Both the position numbers and the translations under genes were made by a program. From assembly GCF_003595175.1 (NCBI RefSeq), contig NZ_CP032419.1, forward strand, positions 1,550,001 through 1,614,000: a DNA stretch of 64,000 nt, read 5' to 3'. Source of the DNA: Pseudomonas cavernae. GTDB lineage: Bacteria > Pseudomonadota > Gammaproteobacteria > Pseudomonadales > Pseudomonadaceae. Below the pieces are notes generated by a model, which saw nothing but the letters and a program-made list of their open reading frames with translations, had not been told where the DNA came from and searched no databases. Position 1 is the stretch's first letter; each line of letters begins with the position of its first letter. Below, piece by piece: positions 26,755 to 35,217 of this stretch.

Positions 26755-27648
26755 CTACACCGCAGCCTGCATCTGTTCCGCCGCCGCCCGCTTGGCCGCC
26801 GGGGAACTGGCCAGATAGTCCAGCGCCACCTTGATGTCGCCCTCGGTACGCGGGTGGAAAGACGGCTGGAAGTAACGCAACACCGCCTGGCCGATGCTCC
26901 CCATCCGCGGCAACAGGCCGCGTTTGCCCAGTCGCGACCACAGGCGCAGGAATCCCGGTGCACCACGGGTCGCCGGGTCCTGGCGCATCATCAGGCGTGA
27001 GCCGGTGCTGAACATCAGCGTCACCGCCGCCGAGCCGATGAACATATACAGCCAGCGCATGAACAGGCTGCCGCCCAGGTGCACGTGCAGGTCGTGGGCG
27101 ACGCAGCGGTGTTCGATCTCCTCGGCCCCATGCCAGCGCAGCAGGTCGAGCATCACCGGGTCGGCATGGTCGAGGCTGCGGGTGGTGATGATCCAGTCGC
27201 CGAGTACGCAGGTGAAGTGCTCGACGGCGGCGATCAGGCCCACGCGCTGGATCAGCCACCAGTGCTGCAGGCGGCGGCTGATGGCGTTGTTGCCCAGTGG
27301 ATAGTCGCCGAGTACGCGGTCGAACAGCCATTCGATACGCCGGGTGAAGGGTTTCGGGTTGATGCCGTGGCGCAGCAGATAGGGCTCCAGCGCGCTGTCG
27401 TGAGCGCGGGCGTGCTGGGCTTCCTGCTTGATGAAACCGCGCACGTCGTCGCGCAGGCGCTCGTCGGTCACCAGCGGCAGGGCCTTGTTGTACACCTTGC
27501 AGAACCAGAACTCGCCGGCCGGCAGGAAGATGTGCAGGGTGTTCATGATGTGCGACACCTCCGGCTCGTTCGGCACCCAGTGCAGTGGGGTGTTGGCGAA
27601 GTCGAAGCGTACTTTGCGTTGTTCCAGGCGGTGATGGGGCTCGTTCAT
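26755..27648 (-). CDS. Predicted metal-dependent hydrolase (PF10118 type)
   Basis: 297-residue protein of the uncharacterised metal-dependent hydrolase family. It has two Glu/His helices like a di-iron site: FIKQEAQHARAHD around residue 90 and HGAEEIEHRCVAHD around residue 170. Two hydrophobic helices near residues 190-220 suggest membrane association. It is the last gene of a three-gene minus-strand operon with an alpha/beta hydrolase and an M24 protein. The reaction is unknown; a lipid or hydrophobic substrate would fit the context, but that is inference. Confidence 0.8.
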   Translation of the reverse strand: MNEPHHRLEQRKVRFDFANTPLHWVPNEPEVSHIMNTLHIFLPAGEFWFCKVYNKALPLVTDERLRDDVRGFIKQEAQHARAHDSALEPYLLRHGINPKPFTRRIEWLFDRVLGDYPLGNNAISRRLQHWWLIQRVGLIAAVEHFTCVLGDWIITTRSLDHADPVMLDLLRWHGAEEIEHRCVAHDLHVHLGGSLFMRWLYMFIGSAAVTLMFSTGSRLMMRQDPATRGAPGFLRLWSRLGKRGLLPRMGSIGQAVLRYFQPSFHPRTEGDIKVALDYLASSPAAKRAAAEQMQAAV

Positions 27649-27702
27649 TGTTGTTCTCCTAGGCGGCGGACGGGGCAGGCCGGGGTGTTGAGCAAGCGCT
27701 GG

Positions 27703-28623
27703 TCAGGAGCGCGCCGCGTCGGCGCTCGGGCGCAGGTGGTCGATGTATTCGCGAAGCCACAGGGCCAGTTGCTGCGGTTCGGCCAGTAGTTGCCAATGCC
27801 CGGCACGCACTTCGCGGCGCGCCAGGTTCGGCGCCCAGTGCTGCAACTGCTCGAACAATTGCGGCCGCACATAACGGTCGCGAGTCGGCACGATCAACTG
27901 CACCGGTATCGGCGTATGGCGCTCGCGGGGCTTGAACATGCAAGTGATAAAGTTGGCGCGATAGAGCTTGACACCGTGTTGGCCGTCGGACACTTGCGTG
28001 CTGTTGGGTTGCGCTTCGCGCACGCCCTCGAGGCGTTCCAGCACCTTCGGCCACAGACGACCCAGGCCGTTGCGCCAAAGGAATTCCGGCAGCCAGGGTG
28101 TGTGGAAGAAGGCGATGTACCAGGAGCTGAGCAACTGGCCTACGACCTTGAGCAGCGAACCCAGGCGTTTCTCGGCCAGGCGCGCACGCATCCAGTGGGC
28201 GACATGGTCCAGGCAGGGCCCGGAGATGGTGGTGTAGGAAGCCAGCAGCGGCTGGATGCGTGGCTCGGTGACCGCCTCCCAGGTCTGGATCGAGCCCCAG
28301 TCGTGGGCAATCAGGTGCACCGGCTGTTGCGGGCTGAGCGCGAGGATCACCGCTTCCAGATCGTTGGCCAGCTTGGCCAGGCGGTAGTCCTGCGTGCGCC
28401 GGGGAATCTGCGAGGCGCCGAAGCCGCGCACGTCGTAGGCGATGATCCGGTAGTCGGCGGCCAGCTGCTGGACCAGCGGCAGCCAGACCTCGTGGCTGTC
28501 CGGATAGCCGTGCACCAGCAGCAGGGTCGGGCCGCTGGCTTTGCCCCAGCGATAGGCGGCCAACTCGACGCCATCGCCCTGCACGCGGAGCTTTTCCGGC
28601 TCGACGCGGAGCGACGCGTTCAT
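27703..28623 (-). CDS. Alpha/beta hydrolase (epoxide hydrolase-like)
   Basis: 306-residue alpha/beta hydrolase. ATG 28623 (MNASLRVEPEK) is chosen because the stop of the upstream M24 gene overlaps it by 4 bp (TCATG on the plus strand). LLVHGYPDSHEVWLP gives the oxyanion HGxP, and HLIAHDWGSIQTW has the epoxide-hydrolase-type nucleophile Asp in HDWG; a C-terminal Asp (PTRDRYV) and His (RAGHW) complete the triad. The nucleophile favours epoxide- or haloalkane-type chemistry over esterase. Confidence 0.85.
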   Translation of the reverse strand: MNASLRVEPEKLRVQGDGVELAAYRWGKASGPTLLLVHGYPDSHEVWLPLVQQLAADYRIIAYDVRGFGASQIPRRTQDYRLAKLANDLEAVILALSPQQPVHLIAHDWGSIQTWEAVTEPRIQPLLASYTTISGPCLDHVAHWMRARLAEKRLGSLLKVVGQLLSSWYIAFFHTPWLPEFLWRNGLGRLWPKVLERLEGVREAQPNSTQVSDGQHGVKLYRANFITCMFKPRERHTPIPVQLIVPTRDRYVRPQLFEQLQHWAPNLARREVRAGHWQLLAEPQQLALWLREYIDHLRPSADAARS

Positions 28624-29489
28624 GCCGCCACCTGCGTGTCGATGCTGTGGCCGCGGGCCAGCCAGCGCTGGACATGCGGCAGCTCGTCGTCGAGCCAATA
28701 GGCCTCGGTTTCGGTGACCACCAGCAACTCCTCGAACTTGGCGCCGACGCCCTGGCGGCCCAGGTGCGGCTCCACCGCCCACAAGCCCGGCGTCGGCGCA
28801 TGGGCCGAGCGCGCGTTGCTCGACCACAGCGGCGACCAGCCTTCGCGGCGCCCGGTAACCAAGGCGTTCTTGGTCAGGGTGTAGATGTTGCGCAGGCCGA
28901 AGCGGGCGATGGACGGGCCGCTCTGCCGTTCGCCGAGCTTCTCCACGCGGTGGGCCAGCACCTCGAAGGGATAGGCCTTATGGCGCGGCAGGGTGCCTTG
29001 CGCGGCGCACAGGCGATCGACCGCCTGGCTGACCTCGGCGAGGGTGCGGCGCTGTTTGACCTGCTCGACGATCAACTGCCGGTGCGCCATCAGCTCATCC
29101 AGCAAGCGCTCGACCTGCGGATTGGTGCCAAGGGCGCCGGAGTAGCCGATGTCGGCGGTGTAGGCGCCGAGGGTCGGCGCGCAGTCGAGGATGAAGGGCA
29201 TGCCTTCTTCCAGGCGCTGCTTGCCCGGGTAGAACGCCAGGTTGAAGCCGCCCAGGTGACGCAGACCGTCGAAGCCCTTGAAGGCGGTGCGCGGGCCGAA
29301 CCAGGCGAAGGGCTGATGGAACCAGTCCTGCACGCCATGATCGAGCAGCCAGGTTTTCATCGAGTGCGCCGCTTCCTTCTCGGTGATGCCGGGCTTGAGT
29401 TCCTTGGCGATGGTTTGGGCGCAGCGGTAGGCGAGTTGTTGGATGGCACGAAATTGCGTCAGGTCGTGCTCGGACAGGGCGGCAGGCAT
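28620..29489 (-). CDS. M24 family metallopeptidase-like protein
   Basis: 289-residue protein with the creatinase/aminopeptidase (pita-bread) fold. Metal ligands appear in FILDCAPTLGAYTADIG (two Asp) and near the C-terminus in ELLVVTE; the central catalytic His region is less clear, so activity as a peptidase is uncertain. It is the first gene of the operon, with the next gene overlapping by 4 bp. The divergent MerR-type gene probably regulates it. Function unknown. Confidence 0.8.
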   Translation of the reverse strand: MPAALSEHDLTQFRAIQQLAYRCAQTIAKELKPGITEKEAAHSMKTWLLDHGVQDWFHQPFAWFGPRTAFKGFDGLRHLGGFNLAFYPGKQRLEEGMPFILDCAPTLGAYTADIGYSGALGTNPQVERLLDELMAHRQLIVEQVKQRRTLAEVSQAVDRLCAAQGTLPRHKAYPFEVLAHRVEKLGERQSGPSIARFGLRNIYTLTKNALVTGRREGWSPLWSSNARSAHAPTPGLWAVEPHLGRQGVGAKFEELLVVTETEAYWLDDELPHVQRWLARGHSIDTQVAA

Positions 29490-29516
29490 GAACGCTCTCC
29501 AGATGACCGAATCGTT

Positions 29517-29530
29517 ACATCAAATGATGT
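29517..29530. promoter_or_regulatory. Short palindrome in the M24/MerR divergent region
   Basis: ACATC-AAAT-GATGT, 28 bp upstream of the M24 gene start, in the shared 263-bp control region. A candidate operator for the MerR-type regulator; a short palindrome only. Confidence 0.4.
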
Positions 29531-29752
29531 CGAGTTCATTGTTGAATGCCTGCGGGCTGCTTGGCCAGTCGCGACGGACAGCTTCTGAGGCCGCTGTTAC
29601 CGCGTTACCGCTGGCCTGAAAGCGGCTTGCTAGCTGGGTTGCGCCGGGATTCGCCGCGATTGCTGGAATTCTGCGTAGCGCATTTCTATCCCTTGGTTGG
29701 GCGCTGCCGGCGTTGTTGTTGGCGACTTGCCGTGGCGGCTATGATCGCGGCC

Positions 29753-30574
29753 ATGAACGACTCTCCTTCTTTCCTCCAGCGCTGGCTGGTGCGCACACCC
29801 AGCGCGACGGAGCCGGTGGCCGCCGAATACAGCGTCGATGAACTGGCCGATGCGGCGGGCACCACGGTGCGCAACCTGCGCGCCTATCAGGACCGCGGTC
29901 TGCTGCCGCCACCGGAGCGGCGCGGGCGGGTGGGCATCTACAACGACGAGCACCTGGCGCGTCTGCGTCTGATCGGCCAGCTGCTCGAGCGCGGCTACAG
30001 CATCGCCAGCATCCGCGAGCTGTTCGCGGCCTGGGAGCAGGGCCAGGGGCTGGCCCATGTGCTGGGTCTGGAACAGGCGATAGTCGGCGCCTGGCACCCG
30101 CTGGAGCCGACCCGTCTGGAGTTTGCCGAGCTACAGGCGCTGTTCGGCGATGCGCTGACCGACGAGACGCTGGATCTCGCCCAGGCGCTGGGGCTGGTGG
30201 AGTTCGCCGGCGACCACCTGCGCGTGCTCGATCCACGGGTGTTCGCCGCCGGCGTGCAGCTGGTCCGTGCCGGCATTCCCCTGCAGGTGCTGCTCGAACA
30301 GTTCGCCGCCATCCGCCAGCGCCTGCAGCCGGTCGCCAACGGCATCGTGCAGATGATCGTCGCGCATCTGGTCAACCCCTTGCTGAGCACCAGCCTGCCG
30401 CATGTCGAGCAGTTGCAGGGGCTCAACCAGCAACTCCTGCAACTGCGTCCGCTGGTCGAGCAAGTGGTCGATAGCGAGTTGGCGCGGGCGCTGCACAGTT
30501 CGGCGAACCAGGAGCTGGGCGAGCGGGTCAGCGAACTGCTGGCCGGCTTTCTGCAACCCTCAAAGCAGCCCTAG
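29753..30574 (+). CDS. MerR family transcriptional regulator
   Basis: 273-residue regulator. ATG 29753 (MNDSPSFLQRW) is chosen because the upstream frame to 29546 covers the divergent promoter. The N-terminal MerR winged helix is clear (YSVDELADAAGTTVRNLRAYQDRGLLPPPER, by its TVRNLRAYQ core, then GYSIASIRELF). The C-terminal ~170 residues form a helical effector domain without Cys-rich metal motifs. Divergent from the M24/hydrolase operon, which it most likely controls. Confidence 0.88.
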   Translation: MNDSPSFLQRWLVRTPSATEPVAAEYSVDELADAAGTTVRNLRAYQDRGLLPPPERRGRVGIYNDEHLARLRLIGQLLERGYSIASIRELFAAWEQGQGLAHVLGLEQAIVGAWHPLEPTRLEFAELQALFGDALTDETLDLAQALGLVEFAGDHLRVLDPRVFAAGVQLVRAGIPLQVLLEQFAAIRQRLQPVANGIVQMIVAHLVNPLLSTSLPHVEQLQGLNQQLLQLRPLVEQVVDSELARALHSSANQELGERVSELLAGFLQPSKQP

Positions 30575-30612
30575 AGCCAGCAGCCCCGCCAACAGGGCGA
30601 TGGCGATCACAG

Positions 30613-30777
30613 CTAGTGGCCTGTGTGGTTAGTTCAATTAGTCAATTTCGGCGTCTGAGGCCCTGATACTGCGTTGCTGCTCCTCGCCATAGCCCTGCTA
30701 TGACTCGTCGCAGCGCCTGGTTTCAGAACCTCAGTCATCCGAACTTGAGTTAACCAACTAACCGTACAGGCCACTAG
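30613..30777. repeat. MITE-like element with 22-bp terminal inverted repeats
   Basis: Ends CTAGTGGCCTGTGTGGTTAGTT (22 bp, 30613-30634, shown by its first 20 as CTAGTGGCCTGTGTGGTTAG) and its near-perfect complement at 30756-30777 (two mismatches). The 165-bp body is itself partly palindromic around GCCATAGCCCTGCTATG. It has no ORF. It fills the gap between the merR-like gene and the end of the sensor kinase gene and is unrelated to the 21-bp-TIR family. Confidence 0.8.
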
Positions 30778-30795
30778 ATGCTGTTCTCAGCGGGC

Positions 30796-33700
30796 TCAAC
30801 GCAGGGGCAGATGGCGGCTCAGCAGTGCGCGCAGGGCGGCCGGCTTGACCGGTTTGGCCAGGTAGTCGAGGCCGGCGGCATGCACCTGGGCGATCAGCTC
30901 GGGGCGGCCGTCGGCGCTGATCACCACGCCTGGCACCGGTTCGCCGAGCTTGGTGCGCAACCAGGCCATCAGCTCGGTGCCGGTCTCACCCTCGTCCAGG
31001 TGGTAATCGACCAGCGCCACCTGTGGGCGCACGTCCTCGTCGAGCAGGTGTTCGCATTCCAGGCGGTTGCGCGCCGTCCACACCTGGCAGCCCCAGCGCG
31101 ACAGCAGGCTGTGCATGCCGGTGAGGATGCTGTCCTCGTTGTCGATGCATAGCACCTGGGTGCCGCTCAGGGCCTGGCCATTGAGCTCGGCCGGGACGCT
31201 CTTGGCTAGCGGCACGGCACTCTTGGCCAGCGGCACGCTGACGCTGAACACGCTGCCCTTGCCCGGCCAGGAACGCACTTCCAGGCGATGGCCGAGCACT
31301 CGGCAGAGGCCGTCGGCGATTGCCAGGCCGAGGCCGAGGCCTTTTTCCGCGCGGGTCTGGTGGCTGTCGAGGCGCTTGAATTCCTCGAAGATCACCTTGC
31401 GCTTGTCCTCGGGGATGCCCGGGCCGCGGTCCCAGACTTCCAGGCGCAACTCGCCGCCGCGGCGGCGCACGCCGAGCAGCACATGGCCCCTGGCGTAGCG
31501 GAAGGCGTTGGTGAGGAAGTTCTGCAGGACCCGGCGCAGCAGCTTGATGTCGCTGTCGACGCGCAACTGGCTGCCGCGCAGGCGGAAGTCCATGCCCTGT
31601 TCCAGGGCCAGCACCTTGAACTCGGCGCCGAGGGCATCGAACAGGCTGTTGAGCGGGAAGGGCGTGCGCTCCGGGGTGACGCGGCCGTTTTCCAGGCGCG
31701 AGATGTCCAGCAGGTCGCTGATCAGGTCTTCGGCCGAACGCAGCGAGCTGTCCAGATGGCGCACCAGTTCCTGAGCCTCGTTGGGCAGGGCGTCCGGCTG
31801 GTGGGCGAGGGCGGCGGAGAACAGCCGCGCGGCGTTCAGCGGCTGCATCAGGTCATGGCTGACGGCGGCGAGGAAGCGGGTCTTCGACTGGTTGGCGGAC
31901 TCGGCCACGCCCTTGGCGGCGCCCAGCTCCTGGTTCAGCTGCGATAGCTCCTGGGTGCGCTCGCTGACCCGCTGCTCCAGGCCTTCATTGGCGTCCTTGA
32001 GCGCCTGCTCGGCTTGGCGGAAGGCGGTGATGTCGGTGAAGCTCATGACGAAGCCGCCGCCGGGCATCGGGTTGCCGATCAGCTCGATCACCCGGCCGTT
32101 GGGGAACAGCCGCTCGGAGGTGTGGGCGTTGCCCTGGCGCATCCAGTACAGGCGCTTGTCGATGTGTTGCTCGACTTCGCCGGGGCCGCACAGGCCGCGC
32201 TCGGCGTTGTAGCGGATGATATCGGCGATCGGCCGGCCGACGCTGATCAGGTCGTCCGGGTATTCGAACAGTTCCAGATAGCGGCGGTTCCAGGCCACCA
32301 GGCGCAGCGACTGGTCGACCACGCTGATGCCCTGGGTGATGTTCTCGATCGCCCCCTGCAGCAGGGCGCGGTTGAACTGCAGCACCTCCGAGGCTTCGTC
32401 GACGATGCGTACCACATCCTCGACCTGCATCTCGCGGCCCTCGATGGCCGCCTTGACCACCGCGCGGGTCGACGAGGCGCCGAGCACGCCGGCCAGCAGG
32501 TGCTCGGTATGGGCGATCCATTCGCTATTGGCCGGCTGATTGGGGTTGAAGCCCTTGCCCTGGCGGTAGGCGTAGCGCAGGAAACTCTGCCGCGCGCGCT
32601 CCTCACCGACGAAGCGGCTGGCCAAGGTCAGCAGGTCTTCGACCTGGACCGCCAGCAGGCTGCGGTTGCTGGGTTTGCTGCCGGCGAACTGGCCGATGAA
32701 ACGCCCGGCCTGCCAGTGCTCGGCGACCCGCGTGCGCGAGAAGTAGGAGACCCAGCCGAACAGCAGGAAGTTGCAGGCCAGCGACAGCACCACGCCACGG
32801 GTCAGCGGATCGACGTGCCAGCCGATCGGCTGGTAGAGCAGGGCATGCAGGCCGGGGAAGCTGTCCAGCGACCAGCCCAGGCCACGGGCCACCAGCGGCA
32901 GTACCAGGGTGTAGAACCACATCAGGGAGCCGGCGGCGAGGCCGGCGAATACGCCGCGGCGGTTGGCCTGTTTCCACAGCAGGGCGCCGAACATGGCCGG
33001 GGCCAGCTGGGTGACGGCGGCGAAGGAGATCTGGCCGATGGTCGCCAGGCTGGCATTGGAGCCGAGCAGGCGGTAGCTGACGTAGGCCAGCAGTAGGATC
33101 AGCACGATGCTGACCCGCCGCGCGGTGAGCATCCACTGGCGGAACAGCTCGAACGGCCGCTCGGCGTTCTGCCGGCGCAGCAGCCAGGGCAGCAGCATGT
33201 CGTTGGAAACCATGGTCGACAGCGCCACCGCCTCGACTATGACCATGCCGGTGGCCGCCGAGGCGCCGCCGATGAACGCCAGTAGCGCCAGCGCCGGATG
33301 CGCCTCGGCCAGCGGCAGGCTGATGACGAAGGAGTCGGGAATGATCCCGGCCGGCAGCAGCATCTGCCCGGCCAGGGCGATGGGGACCACGAACAGGGCC
33401 GCCAGCAGCAGGTAGAGTGGGAATACCCAGCGCGCCACCCGCAGGTCCTTGGGTTCGATGTTTTCCACCACGGTGACGTGGAACTGTCGCGGCAGGCAGA
33501 CGATGGCCATCATCGCCACGCCGGTCTGCACCAGCATCGCCGGCCAGTTCAGCGTCTCCGCCCAGAACCCTTCCAGCGCCGGGCTGCCCTGGGCCTGGCT
33601 CAGCAGGTCGTCGAGACCGTTGTACAGGCCGTAGGTGACGTAGGCGCCGACGGCGAGAAAGGCCAGCAGCTTGACCAGCGACTCGAAGGCAATCGCCAGC

Positions 33701-34272
33701 ACCATGCCACGGTGGTGCTCGGTGACATCCAGGTTGCGGGTGCCGAAGAGGATGGCGAACAGCGCCAGGATCAGCGAGACGATCAGCGCCGTGTCCTGGG
33801 CGCGGGTGCCGGTGGAGTCGGCGCCGGCGCCGGTCAGCAGGTTCACGCCGAGGACGATGCCCTTCAGCTGCAGGGCGATGTAGGGCAGCACGCCGACCAG
33901 GCAGATCAGCGCCACCACCACCGCCAGCGCCTGCGATTTCCCATATCTGGCGGCGATGAAGTCGGCAATCGAGGTGATGTTCTCCTGCTTGCTGATCATC
34001 ACGATCTTCTGCAGCACCCAAGGGGCGAACAGCAGCAGCAGGATCGGCCCCAGGTAGATCGGCAGGAAGGCCCACAACTGCCCGGCCGCCTGGCCGACGG
34101 CGCCGAAGAAGGTCCAGCTGGTGCAGTACACCGCCAGCGACAGGCTGTAGACCCCGGCGCGGATCGACGCCGGCATGGGCGTACGCCGGCGGTCGCCATA
34201 AAACGCGATGGCGAACAGGATGGCCATATAGGAAAGGGCGACCGCTGCGATCAGCCCGCCGGACAGCGACAT
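30796..34272 (-). CDS. SSS-type hybrid histidine kinase with receiver
   Basis: 1158-residue hybrid sensor. Residues ~1-490 form about 13 membrane helices of the sodium:solute symporter fold (as in CbrA). Then come a linker, a PAS domain (~630-760, LLQGAIENITQGISVVDQ), a coiled coil, a HisKA box with phospho-His 806 (AVSHDLMQPLNAARLF), an HATPase domain (NFLTNAFRYA, GPGIPEDK, GLGLGLAI) and a C-terminal receiver with phospho-Asp 1089 (LVDYHLDEG). It resembles the P. aeruginosa PA3271/ErcS-NahK group. It lacks an adjacent response regulator, so phosphotransfer to an Hpt or orphan regulator is likely. Confidence 0.92.
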   Translation of the reverse strand: MSLSGGLIAAVALSYMAILFAIAFYGDRRRTPMPASIRAGVYSLSLAVYCTSWTFFGAVGQAAGQLWAFLPIYLGPILLLLFAPWVLQKIVMISKQENITSIADFIAARYGKSQALAVVVALICLVGVLPYIALQLKGIVLGVNLLTGAGADSTGTRAQDTALIVSLILALFAILFGTRNLDVTEHHRGMVLAIAFESLVKLLAFLAVGAYVTYGLYNGLDDLLSQAQGSPALEGFWAETLNWPAMLVQTGVAMMAIVCLPRQFHVTVVENIEPKDLRVARWVFPLYLLLAALFVVPIALAGQMLLPAGIIPDSFVISLPLAEAHPALALLAFIGGASAATGMVIVEAVALSTMVSNDMLLPWLLRRQNAERPFELFRQWMLTARRVSIVLILLLAYVSYRLLGSNASLATIGQISFAAVTQLAPAMFGALLWKQANRRGVFAGLAAGSLMWFYTLVLPLVARGLGWSLDSFPGLHALLYQPIGWHVDPLTRGVVLSLACNFLLFGWVSYFSRTRVAEHWQAGRFIGQFAGSKPSNRSLLAVQVEDLLTLASRFVGEERARQSFLRYAYRQGKGFNPNQPANSEWIAHTEHLLAGVLGASSTRAVVKAAIEGREMQVEDVVRIVDEASEVLQFNRALLQGAIENITQGISVVDQSLRLVAWNRRYLELFEYPDDLISVGRPIADIIRYNAERGLCGPGEVEQHIDKRLYWMRQGNAHTSERLFPNGRVIELIGNPMPGGGFVMSFTDITAFRQAEQALKDANEGLEQRVSERTQELSQLNQELGAAKGVAESANQSKTRFLAAVSHDLMQPLNAARLFSAALAHQPDALPNEAQELVRHLDSSLRSAEDLISDLLDISRLENGRVTPERTPFPLNSLFDALGAEFKVLALEQGMDFRLRGSQLRVDSDIKLLRRVLQNFLTNAFRYARGHVLLGVRRRGGELRLEVWDRGPGIPEDKRKVIFEEFKRLDSHQTRAEKGLGLGLAIADGLCRVLGHRLEVRSWPGKGSVFSVSVPLAKSAVPLAKSVPAELNGQALSGTQVLCIDNEDSILTGMHSLLSRWGCQVWTARNRLECEHLLDEDVRPQVALVDYHLDEGETGTELMAWLRTKLGEPVPGVVISADGRPELIAQVHAAGLDYLAKPVKPAALRALLSRHLPLR

Positions 34273-34382
34273 GCGTACTCCAGGTAAAAGCGCTTGGGGT
34301 GGCCCCAGGTCAAGCAGGGTGCCTGGCGAATCCGTGCCGCTGGACTGCGGAGGCTCGTCTAGTCCGGCAATCGGCCGGGAAT

Positions 34383-34532
34383 CTCAGGCGCCTGTTCACG
34401 ATCTGCTGCGCGTCGGCCATACGGCGTTAAAAATGGCCTCGGGATGCTCATTTACCGCTCGTAAACTCCGCTCCCTTGGCCATTTTTGCCTTGTCTGGCT
34501 CTAGCTCGCGAGATCGTGAGCAGGCTCTCAGG
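34383..34532. repeat. MITE-like element, medium copy (150 bp)
   Basis: Same family as the copies at 17213 and 51952. Termini at 34383-34403 and 34512-34532 end at GATC on the inner side; they are diverged but both contain the family's GCCTGYTCACGATC. The interior has GCTGCGCGTCGGCCATACGG, a TTAAAAATGGCC...GGCCATTTTTGCC inner palindrome and an ATGCTCATTTAC core shared with the 51952 copy. It lies upstream of the sensor kinase and GNAT genes. Confidence 0.85.
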
Positions 34533-34644
34533 CTCCCAACAGTGTCGCACCAAAGTACAATTCAGTCAGGGCGACTAAGGTAGAAGGCGCCCAGTGGGGG
34601 TTTTGCCCCGTTTGCACGACGCCGAAGCGTCAATGAGGAAGTTC

Positions 34645-35214
34645 ATGTTCAAGCCGCAATTGATCGCACTGCAGCGTGGCGCGCTGCGTCTGGAACCCAT
34701 GGTCGATGGCGATATCCCGGCGCTGGTGGAGCTGGCCGAGGCCAATCGCGACGAGTTGGGCTATATGAGCGGGCCGTTGCGCCTGGACTGGTATCGTAGC
34801 GCGCTCAACGATCAGCGCAATGGCCTGGCCCTGCCACTGTGCATCCGCCTCGGTGATCGTCTGGTCGGCACCACGCGCTATGCCGAGTTTCTCAACACCT
34901 TGCCGGCCGCCGAGATCGGTTGGACCTGGTTGGAGCGCGGCCAGCACGGCACCGGCCTGAACACCACGATCAAGTACCTGATGCTGCGCCATGCCTTCGA
35001 GAGCTGGCGCATGGTCCGTGTGCAGTTGAAAACCGCCGGCAGCAACCTGCGCTCGCAGCGCGCCATCGAGAAGCTCGGCGCGGTGCGCGAGGGTGTGCTG
35101 CGCAATCACCGGCGCCTGGCCGACGGCCGCCTGGACGACACCGTGATGTACAGCATTACCGACGGCGAGTGGCCGGCGGTGAAGCAGCAGCTGGAGGCGC
35201 GCTTCGGCGCCTGA
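34645..35214 (+). CDS. GNAT family N-acetyltransferase
   Basis: 189-residue acetyltransferase of the RimJ/RimL type. ATG 34645 (MFKPQLIAL) follows GAGGAAG closely; ATG 34633 is possible too. Visible parts are the acetyl-CoA loop region (ERGQHGTGLNTTIKYLML) and the family's SQRAIEKLGAVREGVLRNH segment, typical of amino-terminal or small-molecule acetylases. Substrate unknown. Divergent from the sensor kinase, 3 bp before the AraC gene. Confidence 0.88.
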   Translation: MFKPQLIALQRGALRLEPMVDGDIPALVELAEANRDELGYMSGPLRLDWYRSALNDQRNGLALPLCIRLGDRLVGTTRYAEFLNTLPAAEIGWTWLERGQHGTGLNTTIKYLMLRHAFESWRMVRVQLKTAGSNLRSQRAIEKLGAVREGVLRNHRRLADGRLDDTVMYSITDGEWPAVKQQLEARFGA

Positions 35215-35217
35215 GGC

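Noticed and set aside
29546..29752. 69-codon N-terminal extension of the MerR gene
   Set aside because: It covers the divergent promoter region and an Arg/Cys/Trp-rich sequence unlike any MerR N-terminus.
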